A model generated the notes under the pieces. That model searched no databases and had not been told where the DNA came from. It saw only the letters and a list, made by a program, of their open reading frames with translations. A program made the position numbers and the translations under genes. From assembly GCA_963815775.1 (NCBI GenBank), contig CAWFIB010000027.1, positions 62,001-126,000 on the forward strand: DNA of 64,000 nucleotides. Reading direction: 5' to 3'. The stretch's first letter is position 1; each line of letters begins with the position of its first letter. Shown one piece after another: positions 9,694 to 17,066 of the stretch. This stretch comes from CAVVDY01 sp963815775 (lineage in GTDB: Bacteria; Acidobacteriota; Terriglobia; Terriglobales; Acidobacteriaceae).

Positions 9694-10575
9694 ATGCCGC
9701 AGGCCTTCGCGAACGCATACCCAATCCGAAAACTGCCCGGCATCCTCATCGCAATGCTTCTGCTGTGCTGCTTCTCGTTGGCCCGTGCTGCTCAGATCCA
9801 GGTTCCGTCCACGATTGTTGCCGGCTCGGGACTGACGATTCCCACCTCCGGTAACGGTCAGGCAACGTTCTATCTCATCGGCTCGGGGATAGCTATTAAG
9901 AGAACGGTGCAACTTGGGCAAAACATCAAGCTCAGCCCCGACGATCTTAAGAATGCCGGGCGCTACGTCGTTTCGCTGGAGGGGAGCGGCAGCGCCACAT
10001 TTTTCGTTACTGCCGGAGCTACCGGCGCGCTGACGTTCCTTGCCAGGCCTTCGCGCGTGCCCGCCGACACGCCGAATGTCATCGCCGGCACCGTTTTCGT
10101 CTTCGATAAATATCAGAACCTGGTACTGCAACCGGCGGCGGTGAAATTTGACCTCAGTTTGAATGGAGAAACTGTTACCCGCACTGAGATGACGAAGAGC
10201 GGAGTTGCTTACATCAAGCTTCCTTCCTCCAGAACGGCGGGCGCAGCGGAGTTTGTCGCGTCCAGCGGCGACGCTTCCGTGCGCCGCGTGGTGCAGCAGG
10301 TGGCCTCCGATCCCTGCAGCATTCAGATGAGAGCACAGCCTGAGAAGGACGGCATCCTGGTGCAGACCGATCCCATTCATGACTGCGCCGGCAATCCGGT
10401 TCCCGACGGCACCATCGTAACCTTTACCTTGAACGACGCTAAGGGCAAGAGCACGGTGGATGCCCGCATCAAACAAGGCGTGGCCGAGGCCCAACTTCCA
10501 GCCTCCGGGGGAGGGACCATCTCGGTGGCCTCCGGCGTAGTGGTAGGAAACGAAATCCAGTGGAGGGGACAATGA
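9694..10575 (+). CDS. Exported protein with bacterial Ig-like (Big-1-type) domains
   Basis: The 293-aa protein has an N-terminal signal (KLPGILIAMLLLCCFSLARA). The mature part is beta-rich and repetitive in style: TIVAGSGLTIPTSGNGQATF near the start, then RPSRVPADTPNVIAGTVFVF and FDKYQNLV, and later PVPDGTIVTFTLNDAKGKST. The last two are close to the 'D..GNPVPDGTxVTFTL' signature of Big-1/invasin-type domains. I see no enzymatic motif, so a structural or binding role outside the inner membrane is likely. It begins 2 bp after the previous stop, preceded by GAGGAA, and its stop overlaps the next start (ATGA), which indicates coupled translation. Confidence 0.6.
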   Translation: MPQAFANAYPIRKLPGILIAMLLLCCFSLARAAQIQVPSTIVAGSGLTIPTSGNGQATFYLIGSGIAIKRTVQLGQNIKLSPDDLKNAGRYVVSLEGSGSATFFVTAGATGALTFLARPSRVPADTPNVIAGTVFVFDKYQNLVLQPAAVKFDLSLNGETVTRTEMTKSGVAYIKLPSSRTAGAAEFVASSGDASVRRVVQQVASDPCSIQMRAQPEKDGILVQTDPIHDCAGNPVPDGTIVTFTLNDAKGKSTVDARIKQGVAEAQLPASGGGTISVASGVVVGNEIQWRGQ

Positions 10576-11102
10576 GCCGCCGGCGATTCAAGCTCACCCT
10601 GATGCTGATCGTCTGCGCAACCTTGTTTACAGCGGAACAAAACGCCGGCTCGGTTCGTGCTACAGATGCTCCTGCGGTGACGCTCAACGTCGAGAAGGCT
10701 GCTCCACGCAGTGTGGAGGACACGACGAAAATGGCGGTGGAACGCGATTATGCCGCAGCGTGGCAATCCTTGACCGAGGCGCTCGACCGGAATCAAGCTG
10801 ACCTTCTGAATGTGAACTTTGTCGGCGCCGCGAAAGACAGGCTAACCGCAACCATCGACGCCCAACGCAAAGCCCATCTCCATCAGCACTATGTTGACAA
10901 AGGCCATAATGTCGATCTTGTCTTCTACTCACCTGACGGCTCCGCCATCGAGCTACACGATACCGCCCGCCTCGGGCTGCAACTGTTTGACGGCAACAAG
11001 GTCGTCCATTCCGAAGACGCGACCATTCACTACGTTGTGTTGCTGACCGCAGCCGAGAACTCATGGAATGTCCGGCTGCTGCAAGCGGTTCCGGCATTTT
11101 GA
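10572..11102 (+). CDS. Small exported protein, NTF2-like
   Basis: The 176-aa protein starts at ATG 10572 in a 4-bp ATGA overlap with the previous gene; an upstream alternative adds four residues (start 10560). It carries a signal peptide (FKLTLMLIVCATLFTAEQNAGS). The mature part has an alpha segment (ERDYAAAWQSLTEAL, AKDRLTATIDAQRKAHL) and then strands (NVDLVFYSPDGSAIELHDTA, HYVVLLTAAENSWNVRLL). That order suits the NTF2-like fold also suspected in the gene two upstream. No function is recognised. It is the last gene of the four-gene set, followed by a 125-bp convergent spacer. Confidence 0.5.
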   Translation: MSRRRFKLTLMLIVCATLFTAEQNAGSVRATDAPAVTLNVEKAAPRSVEDTTKMAVERDYAAAWQSLTEALDRNQADLLNVNFVGAAKDRLTATIDAQRKAHLHQHYVDKGHNVDLVFYSPDGSAIELHDTARLGLQLFDGNKVVHSEDATIHYVVLLTAAENSWNVRLLQAVPAF

Positions 11103-11227
11103 CATCCGGTGGCAAGAAAGACGAAGCACTTCCGCCAGGGAAGTCTATAGCCTCGGCGGCGCTAACAAAATAGACACCAACCGTTAACGCGCGTCGGCCA
11201 GCCTGCTCCGCCCGCCTCTAAGCCATC

Positions 11228-12307
11228 TCACCAAATCCCTTTGTCGCTTCCGGTAATGCGGAACGCCACGGCAGCGAGCGAAGCAAGGCAGGGCAGCAGT
11301 GAAAGTCTTAGCGTAGCTATGACATCGCCGCTCAGTGCGGTGCTTGTCATCTGCCGAATATAAAGATCGGCGCCATTCGGCGCGATAGGAACTCGCAGGA
11401 ACTTGCCGCCCGGGTGAACCACCCCGCCTCCGAAGCGCGCTTCACTGAGGGCCTGCCGCGGACAATCAGGGCAATCGCCACGGTATTGGAGGGCATAGTC
11501 ATGAACGATCCTGAGATAGGTTGCGACTCCAGGCCAGATGCCTCCCAGCTCCGACGCCCGCTTCAGCTCCGCACAGTCCAGTTGTCGCGATTCCAGAAGG
11601 TTCAACGTATCCACGATGTCGCACACACGGAAATAAAAATGGCGGTACATGCGTTGCAACGCGGCTACGATGATCTGTTCTTCCGGGGACGGAACCAGGA
11701 AAGTCAGCCCGTTGACCGTCTTCGGAATTCGGCGGGTGATGAGCCGCTTCGCGATCGCCGCATGCTCTCCGGTCTGTCCCAGCCGCCGGGCGTGTATCTC
11801 CACCGGCTCCGGCAGGCCAGGAACAACAAAGCTCCATTTGCCGGCAATCCGGTCTCCCCAACTGCGCGCAGCAATGCGCGCATCCAGCCGGTGCAGCATC
11901 ACCTGGATGACGCGCCGAGGCTCGGCCGACGTGTAGAGGTCCAGATCGCTACCCAGGTCAGGCCAATGGTCCAGCGACTTCATCACGACCATGGCGCAAC
12001 CAGCGTGCTCCAGTTCATCACAAATATGGAGCAGAAAAGTAATGGCGTTGTCGATGCGCTGCTGTTCTCGGGCGAGTTCCCTGGCAGCCATATCAGCCAG
12101 CCGCGGATCGCTATTCTGCCCGGCAATAACCCGGAAAGCACGCATCACAACGTGGTTTGCGTCAGCCACCCTAACCAGACGGTTGTACCCTCCATCGTCT
12201 AAGTTAGCCAGGTAGGGGATGGCCGAATGCACCTTTTCAGGGGCCAAGGTTAATTGCAACAGGGCATCGAGATCTGCGGAATCGGTTTTCTGTGGCTTAA
12301 GTCTCAT
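11228..12307 (-). CDS. Nucleotidyltransferase family protein (NTP_transf_5-like)
   Basis: The protein is 359 aa from ATG 12307; the frame extends upstream only to a TTG at 12454, which I do not favour. The core signature is GSDLDLY at residues 119-125, the G-S-D-x-D of the polymerase-beta nucleotidyltransferase fold. It is preceded by the conserved Lys segment (MVVMKSLDHWPD), and a further motif follows (PVEIHARRLG). Then come helices typical of PF14907-like proteins (SPEEQIIVAALQRMYRHFYFRVCDIVDTLNLL). These uncharacterised enzymes often sit in polysaccharide, lasso-peptide or surface-modification regions and are thought to transfer NMP. The position beside an envelope cluster fits, but substrate and partner are unknown. 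It is convergent with the exported-protein operon. Confidence 0.65.
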   Translation of the reverse strand: MRLKPQKTDSADLDALLQLTLAPEKVHSAIPYLANLDDGGYNRLVRVADANHVVMRAFRVIAGQNSDPRLADMAARELAREQQRIDNAITFLLHICDELEHAGCAMVVMKSLDHWPDLGSDLDLYTSAEPRRVIQVMLHRLDARIAARSWGDRIAGKWSFVVPGLPEPVEIHARRLGQTGEHAAIAKRLITRRIPKTVNGLTFLVPSPEEQIIVAALQRMYRHFYFRVCDIVDTLNLLESRQLDCAELKRASELGGIWPGVATYLRIVHDYALQYRGDCPDCPRQALSEARFGGGVVHPGGKFLRVPIAPNGADLYIRQMTSTALSGDVIATLRLSLLPCLASLAAVAFRITGSDKGIW

Positions 12308-12632
12308 ACGGTCAAGGGTGCTTCGACACAAAAATAAGAGCGGTGCGTCACTTGGTCGAGTTGGATGAAGCGATCCTGCGAGAAGTTGGATGCCAGAACG
12401 GAAGAGTGATTCTCGGCTGGCCTCCCGACTCACGAAATAATCTGTCCCTCCCAACGTCGATTACGGCTCCCGCCGGTTCTGCTTTTTTTTAAGGCTGCAA
12501 TAGCCAAACTGGCCGAATGAAAAACGAAGCTGACACAACTAGAAGTCATGGCAGGCATCTAAGTAAAAGCGTATTGCGCGGCGGGCAGGACACCAGAAGG
12601 AGCCGAGACTGCTCGCATTGAGGATTGTGGTG

Positions 12633-13709
12633 ATGAACACTGGCATCGAAACTCTCGCTGATCGTAACAGCGAAAGCCTGGCCGGGCCGGAAAAGGAGCG
12701 GGGAAGAGTGGTGGATAGCGGGAACGCACTTTCCCATCCATCGCAAGACGAGTTGTGCCTGCTTCCTCAAACCACCATGAGCGAATCTCTGTTGAGCTCG
12801 CTCGTTGGCAACGTTCGGGCCGTCTTTTTTCCGGAAAAGCTTCCGCCTTTGGGGCTGACCTCCCAAGCGGTTAAGGTCCGGGACATATGGGAACAGGACA
12901 GCTACAAGAAGCGGAGTGCCGCCCTTTCGTCCCTAGTGCACGTGGTCATAGTCACCGGCCTGGTAACACTCTCCATCATGGGTGCAAGGGCAGTTAAGGA
13001 CGCCGAGAAGCCTCCCGAGACGGTCACGCTGATCGCGCCGGATCTGACGCCGCAATTGCCGATTACTCCCAAGAAGCAGCAAACGATGGGCGGCGGTGGA
13101 GGCGGAGGCGACCGCGATAAGTTGCAGGCCCCTAAGGGCAAATTGCCTAAGCTGGCCATGCAGCAGATTACCCCGCCGGTGATGGTCATCCGCAACGATA
13201 ATCCCAAACTTCCTGTCGAACCCACGGTGGTGGCGCCGCCGCAGATCAAGCTGACGGCGGCCATGCCCAATCTGGGGAATCCTCTGAGTGCGATGCCGGC
13301 GGGTCCGCCTTCGAATGGATCCGGCATGGGTGGTGGTATTGGTTCCGGCGCCGGCGGCGGTGTGGGGTCCGGAACTGGTCCTGGCGTCGGTCCAGGACAC
13401 GGTGGCGGTTTCGGCGGCGGCGTCTTTAAAGTGGGCGGTGGGGTTTCGGCACCACGCGCTTTGGAGACTCCCGATCCCGAATATTCCGAGCAAGCACGTA
13501 AAGCGAAGTACCAGGGAACTTGCATTCTCTGGTTGATTGTTGGACCGGACGGCAAGCCACGTGATGTCAAAGTGGCGCGGGCGCTGGGCATGGGGCTTGA
13601 TCAAAAGGCCATCGAAGCGGTCCGCAGATGGAAGTTTGCTCCTGCCATGAAAGATGGGCAACCGGTCGCGGTGCAAATCAATGTGCAGGTGAGCTTCCGC
13701 CTCTATTAG
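12633..13709 (+). CDS. TonB-like energy transducer with Gly/Pro-rich linker
   Basis: The product is about 358 aa from ATG 12633; a TTG at 12618 and an internal ATG at 12777 (MSESLLSSLVGN) are alternatives. The internal one gives the usual start of acidobacterial TonB-like proteins. A single membrane segment (SSLVHVVIVTGLVTLSIMGA) follows a ~100-residue cytoplasmic part. Then come a Pro-rich periplasmic stretch, a striking Gly linker (GMGGGIGSGAGGGVGSG onward) and a C-terminal TonB domain (TPDPEYSEQARKAKYQGTCI, then DGKPRDVKVARALGMGLDQK, ending FRLY). The domain should contact TonB boxes of outer-membrane receptors. No ExbBD or receptor gene is adjacent. Confidence 0.8.
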   Translation: MNTGIETLADRNSESLAGPEKERGRVVDSGNALSHPSQDELCLLPQTTMSESLLSSLVGNVRAVFFPEKLPPLGLTSQAVKVRDIWEQDSYKKRSAALSSLVHVVIVTGLVTLSIMGARAVKDAEKPPETVTLIAPDLTPQLPITPKKQQTMGGGGGGGDRDKLQAPKGKLPKLAMQQITPPVMVIRNDNPKLPVEPTVVAPPQIKLTAAMPNLGNPLSAMPAGPPSNGSGMGGGIGSGAGGGVGSGTGPGVGPGHGGGFGGGVFKVGGGVSAPRALETPDPEYSEQARKAKYQGTCILWLIVGPDGKPRDVKVARALGMGLDQKAIEAVRRWKFAPAMKDGQPVAVQINVQVSFRLY

Positions 13710-13737
13710 AAGCTATCTCATAACTCTGCTTTGAGAG

Positions 13738-13925
13738 GGCACGGCTTCAGAGCCGGTAACGAAACTCGTGCCGTCCGCTGAAGCGGACTCGGGATTTTCC
13801 ACTTACGCACTCCCGGCGCTGAAGCGCTGGGCTTAGATAGATATGCTGTCCTTGCGGGACGGGTGTGTTTTGTCCCACCATCGTCGCTCAACCACGAGTT
13901 TCGTGACAGCCCCTTCAGCCGTGCC
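13738..13925 (-). repeat. MITE-like palindromic element, copy A
   Basis: The 188-bp element is bounded by GGCACGGCTTCAG at the left end and CTTCAGCCGTGCC at the right. The terminal inverted repeat extends inward through GTAACGAAACTCGTG and its imperfect mirror CACGAGTTTCGTGAC. Internal hairpins include CCGTCCGCTGAAGCGGAC and CGGCGCTGAAGCGCTGGG. Read on the minus strand it aligns along nearly its whole length with the copy at 61192-61373. No coding potential is seen. Confidence 0.75.
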
Positions 13926-13939
13926 ATACAGAGCTTGGG

Positions 13940-14002
13940 AAAATAAAGCCTAGCTTTGTTCGAGCCACTTATGGACGGCCCGAAGGCCGTCCCCTTCAAA
14001 GC
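13940..14002 (-). repeat. Intergenic hairpin module related to 54984-55045
   Basis: On the minus strand this reads TTTGAAGGGGACGGCCTTCG, then GGCCGTCCATAAGTGGCTCG and a segment with AAGCTAGGCTTTA. The same order (TTGAAGGGGACCGCCTTCAG, GGCCGTCCGTAAGTGCC, AAGCTCGGCTTTAG) occurs at 54984-55045 on the plus strand. The GGACGGCC/GGCCGTCC arms form a stem. Confidence 0.65.
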
Positions 14003-14023
14003 CCGCACTTAATCAGACCTTCC

Positions 14024-15613
14024 TTAGAAATTGGCTGCGTGGCAGGTATCGCCGACCGGAGGAGGCACCGGCACCTCATTCTTCGGCGGAGGCGTCGCCC
14101 AGGGCTTACCTGCAAAATCGAAGAAGTCTAGAAGGTTCGGCTGCTGGTGGTCGCGCAGCGTAAGGACCGGAAGCCCCCAGCGCTCCTCCACGAAGCGCAA
14201 CACGGCCGTGTGGTCCATCGCCAGGTGGCCGACATAGTGGCGGCGGGAGAAGGGTGAGATGATGAAATTGGGCACCCGGAACCCCAGCTGTCCTGCGAAC
14301 CCATACACCCGCGGCACATCGTCAAACCTCATACCAGGATCGCCCATGCGCAAGTCACAATGCAGGTTGTAATGCTGGGGACTGCGCGGCGGGCAGGGAT
14401 TGAAGACATCCGGATTCACCGCAATCGGTGCAATGTCTCCTTCCAGCGCAGCCAGGTCCGGGTCGGTGTTGATGTTGGTTTTCCCTGGCACCGGAGGCAC
14501 GTGGTCGTACGGCCCCCCGGCCTCGTCGTAGGAGAAGAAGAAGACCGAGTCACTCCACGATGGGCTGTACATTAGCGCATTGATGATCTGCGCCACCTGT
14601 TGCTGTCCCACCAGAATCGACTGGCCCGAGCCCGGGTGTTCGTCGCCATCGCCATACTTAGTCTCAATAAACGAGTAGTTCGCCAGGGTACCGTTGGCAA
14701 CATCGGTGAAGTACTGCGAGATTGGCGCGATGTGAGTGCTGTCAATTACCCAGTGGCCGTTCTGGTCTTTGTAGATGAAGTTGTTCGAGTAGGTGAAATA
14801 GGTGAAAGTGGTCGCAGGAGAACCGTCAGGGTTCAGAAGCGAGTAGTAGATCTTCCACGACAGACCCTTGCGCGACAGTGACTGAAAGATGGTTGGCGCG
14901 CTGAGCTGAGGGGCATGGTCGTCAGAGCCGGGATCGAAGACGTATCCCTGCGACGTTCCGCCCGACATCGTCGCCAGACGATTGGGAATGCTTTTGCTCG
15001 AGACCGGAGAGAACCAGCGGTCCGACAGCGCAAACTGTGAGGCCATATAGTAGTAGTAGTTCAGCTCCGGATTCAGCCCCGTGGAGTCAGTGTCTTCGTA
15101 ATACGCCATCGCCCGCCGGCCGACCAGGTCGGTAAAGTCGCCATTGCCGCCGTGGTCCTTGGCGAAGTTCTCCGCGGTGTGAACGAAGCCGTCCATGAGG
15201 ATTTGCCGGTTGATCGTGAAATCCCAGCGGCTGACGTCTCCGTAGCTCTCCAGCCAGGCCGAGGTCATGTCGTCGAGGCAAGTGCTGGTGGTGTGGAAGA
15301 GGTAGAACTGCTGGTTCTCGTCGTCTTCGTTGTAGATCTTGTTCAATTTGTCATCGATTCCATCGACGTCATAGATTTTGTCGTCATCGCCGACATTCCA
15401 TCCTCGCGCGCGCCGATAGGGATTCAGCATCCCGAAATAAGAGTCGAAGCTGCGATTCTCCTGCAGCATGAAAATGACATGATTCACCGCCGTTATGTCT
15501 GCGGGCGCCTGGGTCGCACTCGCCCGACGCGCCTGCGCGTGTGCGGCAGCGGAGAAGACTGTCAAAGTGGCCAAAGCGAACACCATCGAACAGCAGATAT
15601 GTCGGGGATTCAT
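14024..15613 (-). CDS. Exported phosphoesterase (acid phosphatase/phospholipase C family)
   Basis: The 529-aa protein starts at ATG 15613, preceded by GAGGTG at good spacing; the frame continues 12 codons upstream but the signal peptide (CCSMVFALATLTVFSAAAHA) fits the shorter start. After it comes VNHVIFMLQENRSFDSYFG, the metal-binding and nucleophile-proximal signature of the phosphoesterase family PF04185 (phospholipase C/AcpA). Further family motifs are GFVHTAENFAKDHGGNG, YYYMASQFALSDRWFSPV, FFFSYDEAGGPYDHVPP and RVPNFIISPFSR, with a late LAMDHTAVLRFVEERWG. It should hydrolyse phosphomonoesters or phosphodiesters, perhaps phospholipids, in the periplasm or outside. It stands alone; a role in phosphate scavenging is inference. 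Specificity between PLC and acid phosphatase cannot be decided. Confidence 0.85.
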   Translation of the reverse strand: MNPRHICCSMVFALATLTVFSAAAHAQARRASATQAPADITAVNHVIFMLQENRSFDSYFGMLNPYRRARGWNVGDDDKIYDVDGIDDKLNKIYNEDDENQQFYLFHTTSTCLDDMTSAWLESYGDVSRWDFTINRQILMDGFVHTAENFAKDHGGNGDFTDLVGRRAMAYYEDTDSTGLNPELNYYYYMASQFALSDRWFSPVSSKSIPNRLATMSGGTSQGYVFDPGSDDHAPQLSAPTIFQSLSRKGLSWKIYYSLLNPDGSPATTFTYFTYSNNFIYKDQNGHWVIDSTHIAPISQYFTDVANGTLANYSFIETKYGDGDEHPGSGQSILVGQQQVAQIINALMYSPSWSDSVFFFSYDEAGGPYDHVPPVPGKTNINTDPDLAALEGDIAPIAVNPDVFNPCPPRSPQHYNLHCDLRMGDPGMRFDDVPRVYGFAGQLGFRVPNFIISPFSRRHYVGHLAMDHTAVLRFVEERWGLPVLTLRDHQQPNLLDFFDFAGKPWATPPPKNEVPVPPPVGDTCHAANF

Positions 15614-16306
15614 AGCGGCACCTCGGGAACTATGGGGAAGATAGGACACAGCGCGCTGTTGCGACGGCTAACATTTCGCAGCTCGCACACTTACCCATCA
15701 GTCAGAGTGGGCTAGCCTCTCCGCTGGTTGTCTGAAGATTCGATTGTTCTTGGCATCAATCAATTGTCCGAAAAGCAGCTCGTTGCCTATGTTGTCGTGA
15801 TGCAACTATCAGCAGGGTATTTGGGTGACTGTTCATTAGCGCAGTCGTAAAACAGCTAAGCTGTTAGGGACGGGCCGCGACTGAGCCGCCTCTCCTGGCT
15901 GGCGTGCCTTCCCCTCGGAGTGCAATAAGCGTCGCGGTCTCACTTGCAGGATCCGCGTTCCTTCTTCGCCGTCTTCTTCTTCTTTATCTTTTGCCGCTAC
16001 CGGCTTCTTAACATTCCTAACACTTGTGGAGTTGGTCAGCGTCCTTCTTGAACTGCTCGATTTCGATCATGCTCAGCATCACACCGTCAATGCGGTCGTC
16101 CAGCGTGCCTGAGGGGTTAGGATGCTGCGGCCGACTGAACCTGCGGTCTGTCACAACGCCACCTACTGCCTGGATCCCTGGAAGAGTGAAGCCGTAGCGA
16201 TTGGTCAACGGACGAGCCGCATGTTTTGCTGACCGCGTGAGATGCGCGCAGCTCGAAGAAAGAACGCGGATCCCGCAAGTGTGTGGTGGTGGGGAGCGTT
16301 ATATCG
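15614..16306. other. Gene-poor 690-bp spacer, possible gene remnant
   Basis: No convincing full gene lies here. A minus-strand frame at 16017-16208 (63 codons) has a protein-like composition around GGVVTDRRFSRPQHPNPSG and MLSMIEIEQFKKDADQL but no recognised homologue. A different minus frame continues the coding-like pattern from about 16016 to 15850 with an E/K-rich stretch (AAKDKEEEDGEE) that corresponds to a CTT-rich tract on the plus strand at 15957-15992. This could be a frameshifted remnant. The 5' end near 15614-15700 should hold the phosphoesterase promoter. Confidence 0.3.
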
Positions 16307-16924
16307 TCAGAGTGTCGATATTTCGGTAAGCGGAATATTGCGCAGCTTCGCTTGTTCGAGGAAGTGGGCGGTGACGTCATCCGGTGCACGCGACTGTTCG
16401 TTCCAGATAACCAGTGCCTGCACCAAGGTGCCGAACTTCTTCGCCAGGGCTTCGGCCCGGTTCAGGAGATCGAGATTGGTTTGCAGATATGCTTCCTGTC
16501 CGGCGGGCAATTTCAGTATCTGGACTTTTGCTGACTTCATGACCTGATCGAACATGGCGCCCCAGTTCCCGGGGCGATCGGTGACCGACTCCTTGCGAAA
16601 GACTGCCGGCTCCGCTCCCAGGAGCACATAGCGCTTCACATGCTTCTGGCCTGCGACTTCGAGCGCCAGCAAGTCCGTTCCACAGGCTGCCGAACACACC
16701 AGGGCGATTGGCGACTCCTGGTTGAAGAAGTCGAATATCCGCTGCCGAACGGTGTCGACGTTAGCCGGCGGGAAACGCGGGGTTGATGCATCCGCTGCAT
16801 CGACGCGACGGCCGGCGGATACGATCACGGGCCCTTTCGCGCTTGAGGCGCCTGCCACTAACGGTGACGCCTTCAAGGCCAGCACACTCATGCTTAGGAA
16901 GCTGAGAAACCATCTGCGGTCCAC
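16307..16924 (-). CDS. Putative Tat-exported protein with a SLOG/LOG-like Rossmann domain
   Basis: The 205-aa protein starts at GTG 16924; an in-frame GTG at 16993 would add 23 residues ahead of the signal. The N-terminus (DRRWFLSFLSMSVLALK, then VAGA) has a twin-arginine RR-x-F-L pattern and hydrophobic stretch. The mature part opens with VSAGRRVDAADASTPRFPPA and continues ALVCSAACGTDLLALEVA. This resembles the 'S-G-H-R-x-D ... R-F-P' and 'S-A-A-C-G-x-D-L-L-x-L-E' motifs of SLOG-type nucleotide-binding domains, which are normally cytosolic sensors. It is divergent from the cytochrome bd-like operon with a spacer of only ~140 bp. The ligand is unknown, and Tat export is inferred from sequence alone. 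Confidence 0.5.
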   Translation of the reverse strand: MDRRWFLSFLSMSVLALKASPLVAGASSAKGPVIVSAGRRVDAADASTPRFPPANVDTVRQRIFDFFNQESPIALVCSAACGTDLLALEVAGQKHVKRYVLLGAEPAVFRKESVTDRPGNWGAMFDQVMKSAKVQILKLPAGQEAYLQTNLDLLNRAEALAKKFGTLVQALVIWNEQSRAPDDVTAHFLEQAKLRNIPLTEISTL

Positions 16925-17066
16925 GTCGGAAGCCCCCAAGGAAGAATATCCAATCGGCGGAATAGAACGAGTCCGCAGTATAAGCCACCGCACACCTCGA
17001 CGTGATCCCTGTCACGGAAGGTTCTGTCATCTACGCGCAATGTTTGAAGGTTATGGGCATAAGCCG

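Larger units (their letters stand above)
13710..14023. other. Convergent intergenic spacer filled with palindromic repeat modules
   Basis: This 314-bp spacer between two convergent genes contains no gene. It holds the ~188-bp inverted-repeat element (13738-13925) and, directly after it, a second hairpin module (about 13940-14002). Both have relatives elsewhere in the window and could end transcription from both sides. Confidence 0.7.

Noticed and set aside
13738..13925. Element as an insertion sequence
   Set aside because: Too short and without any transposase frame; described as a MITE-like repeat instead.
15957..15992. CTT-rich tract as a microsatellite of interest
   Set aside because: Short and imperfect; noted only as part of the possible gene remnant.
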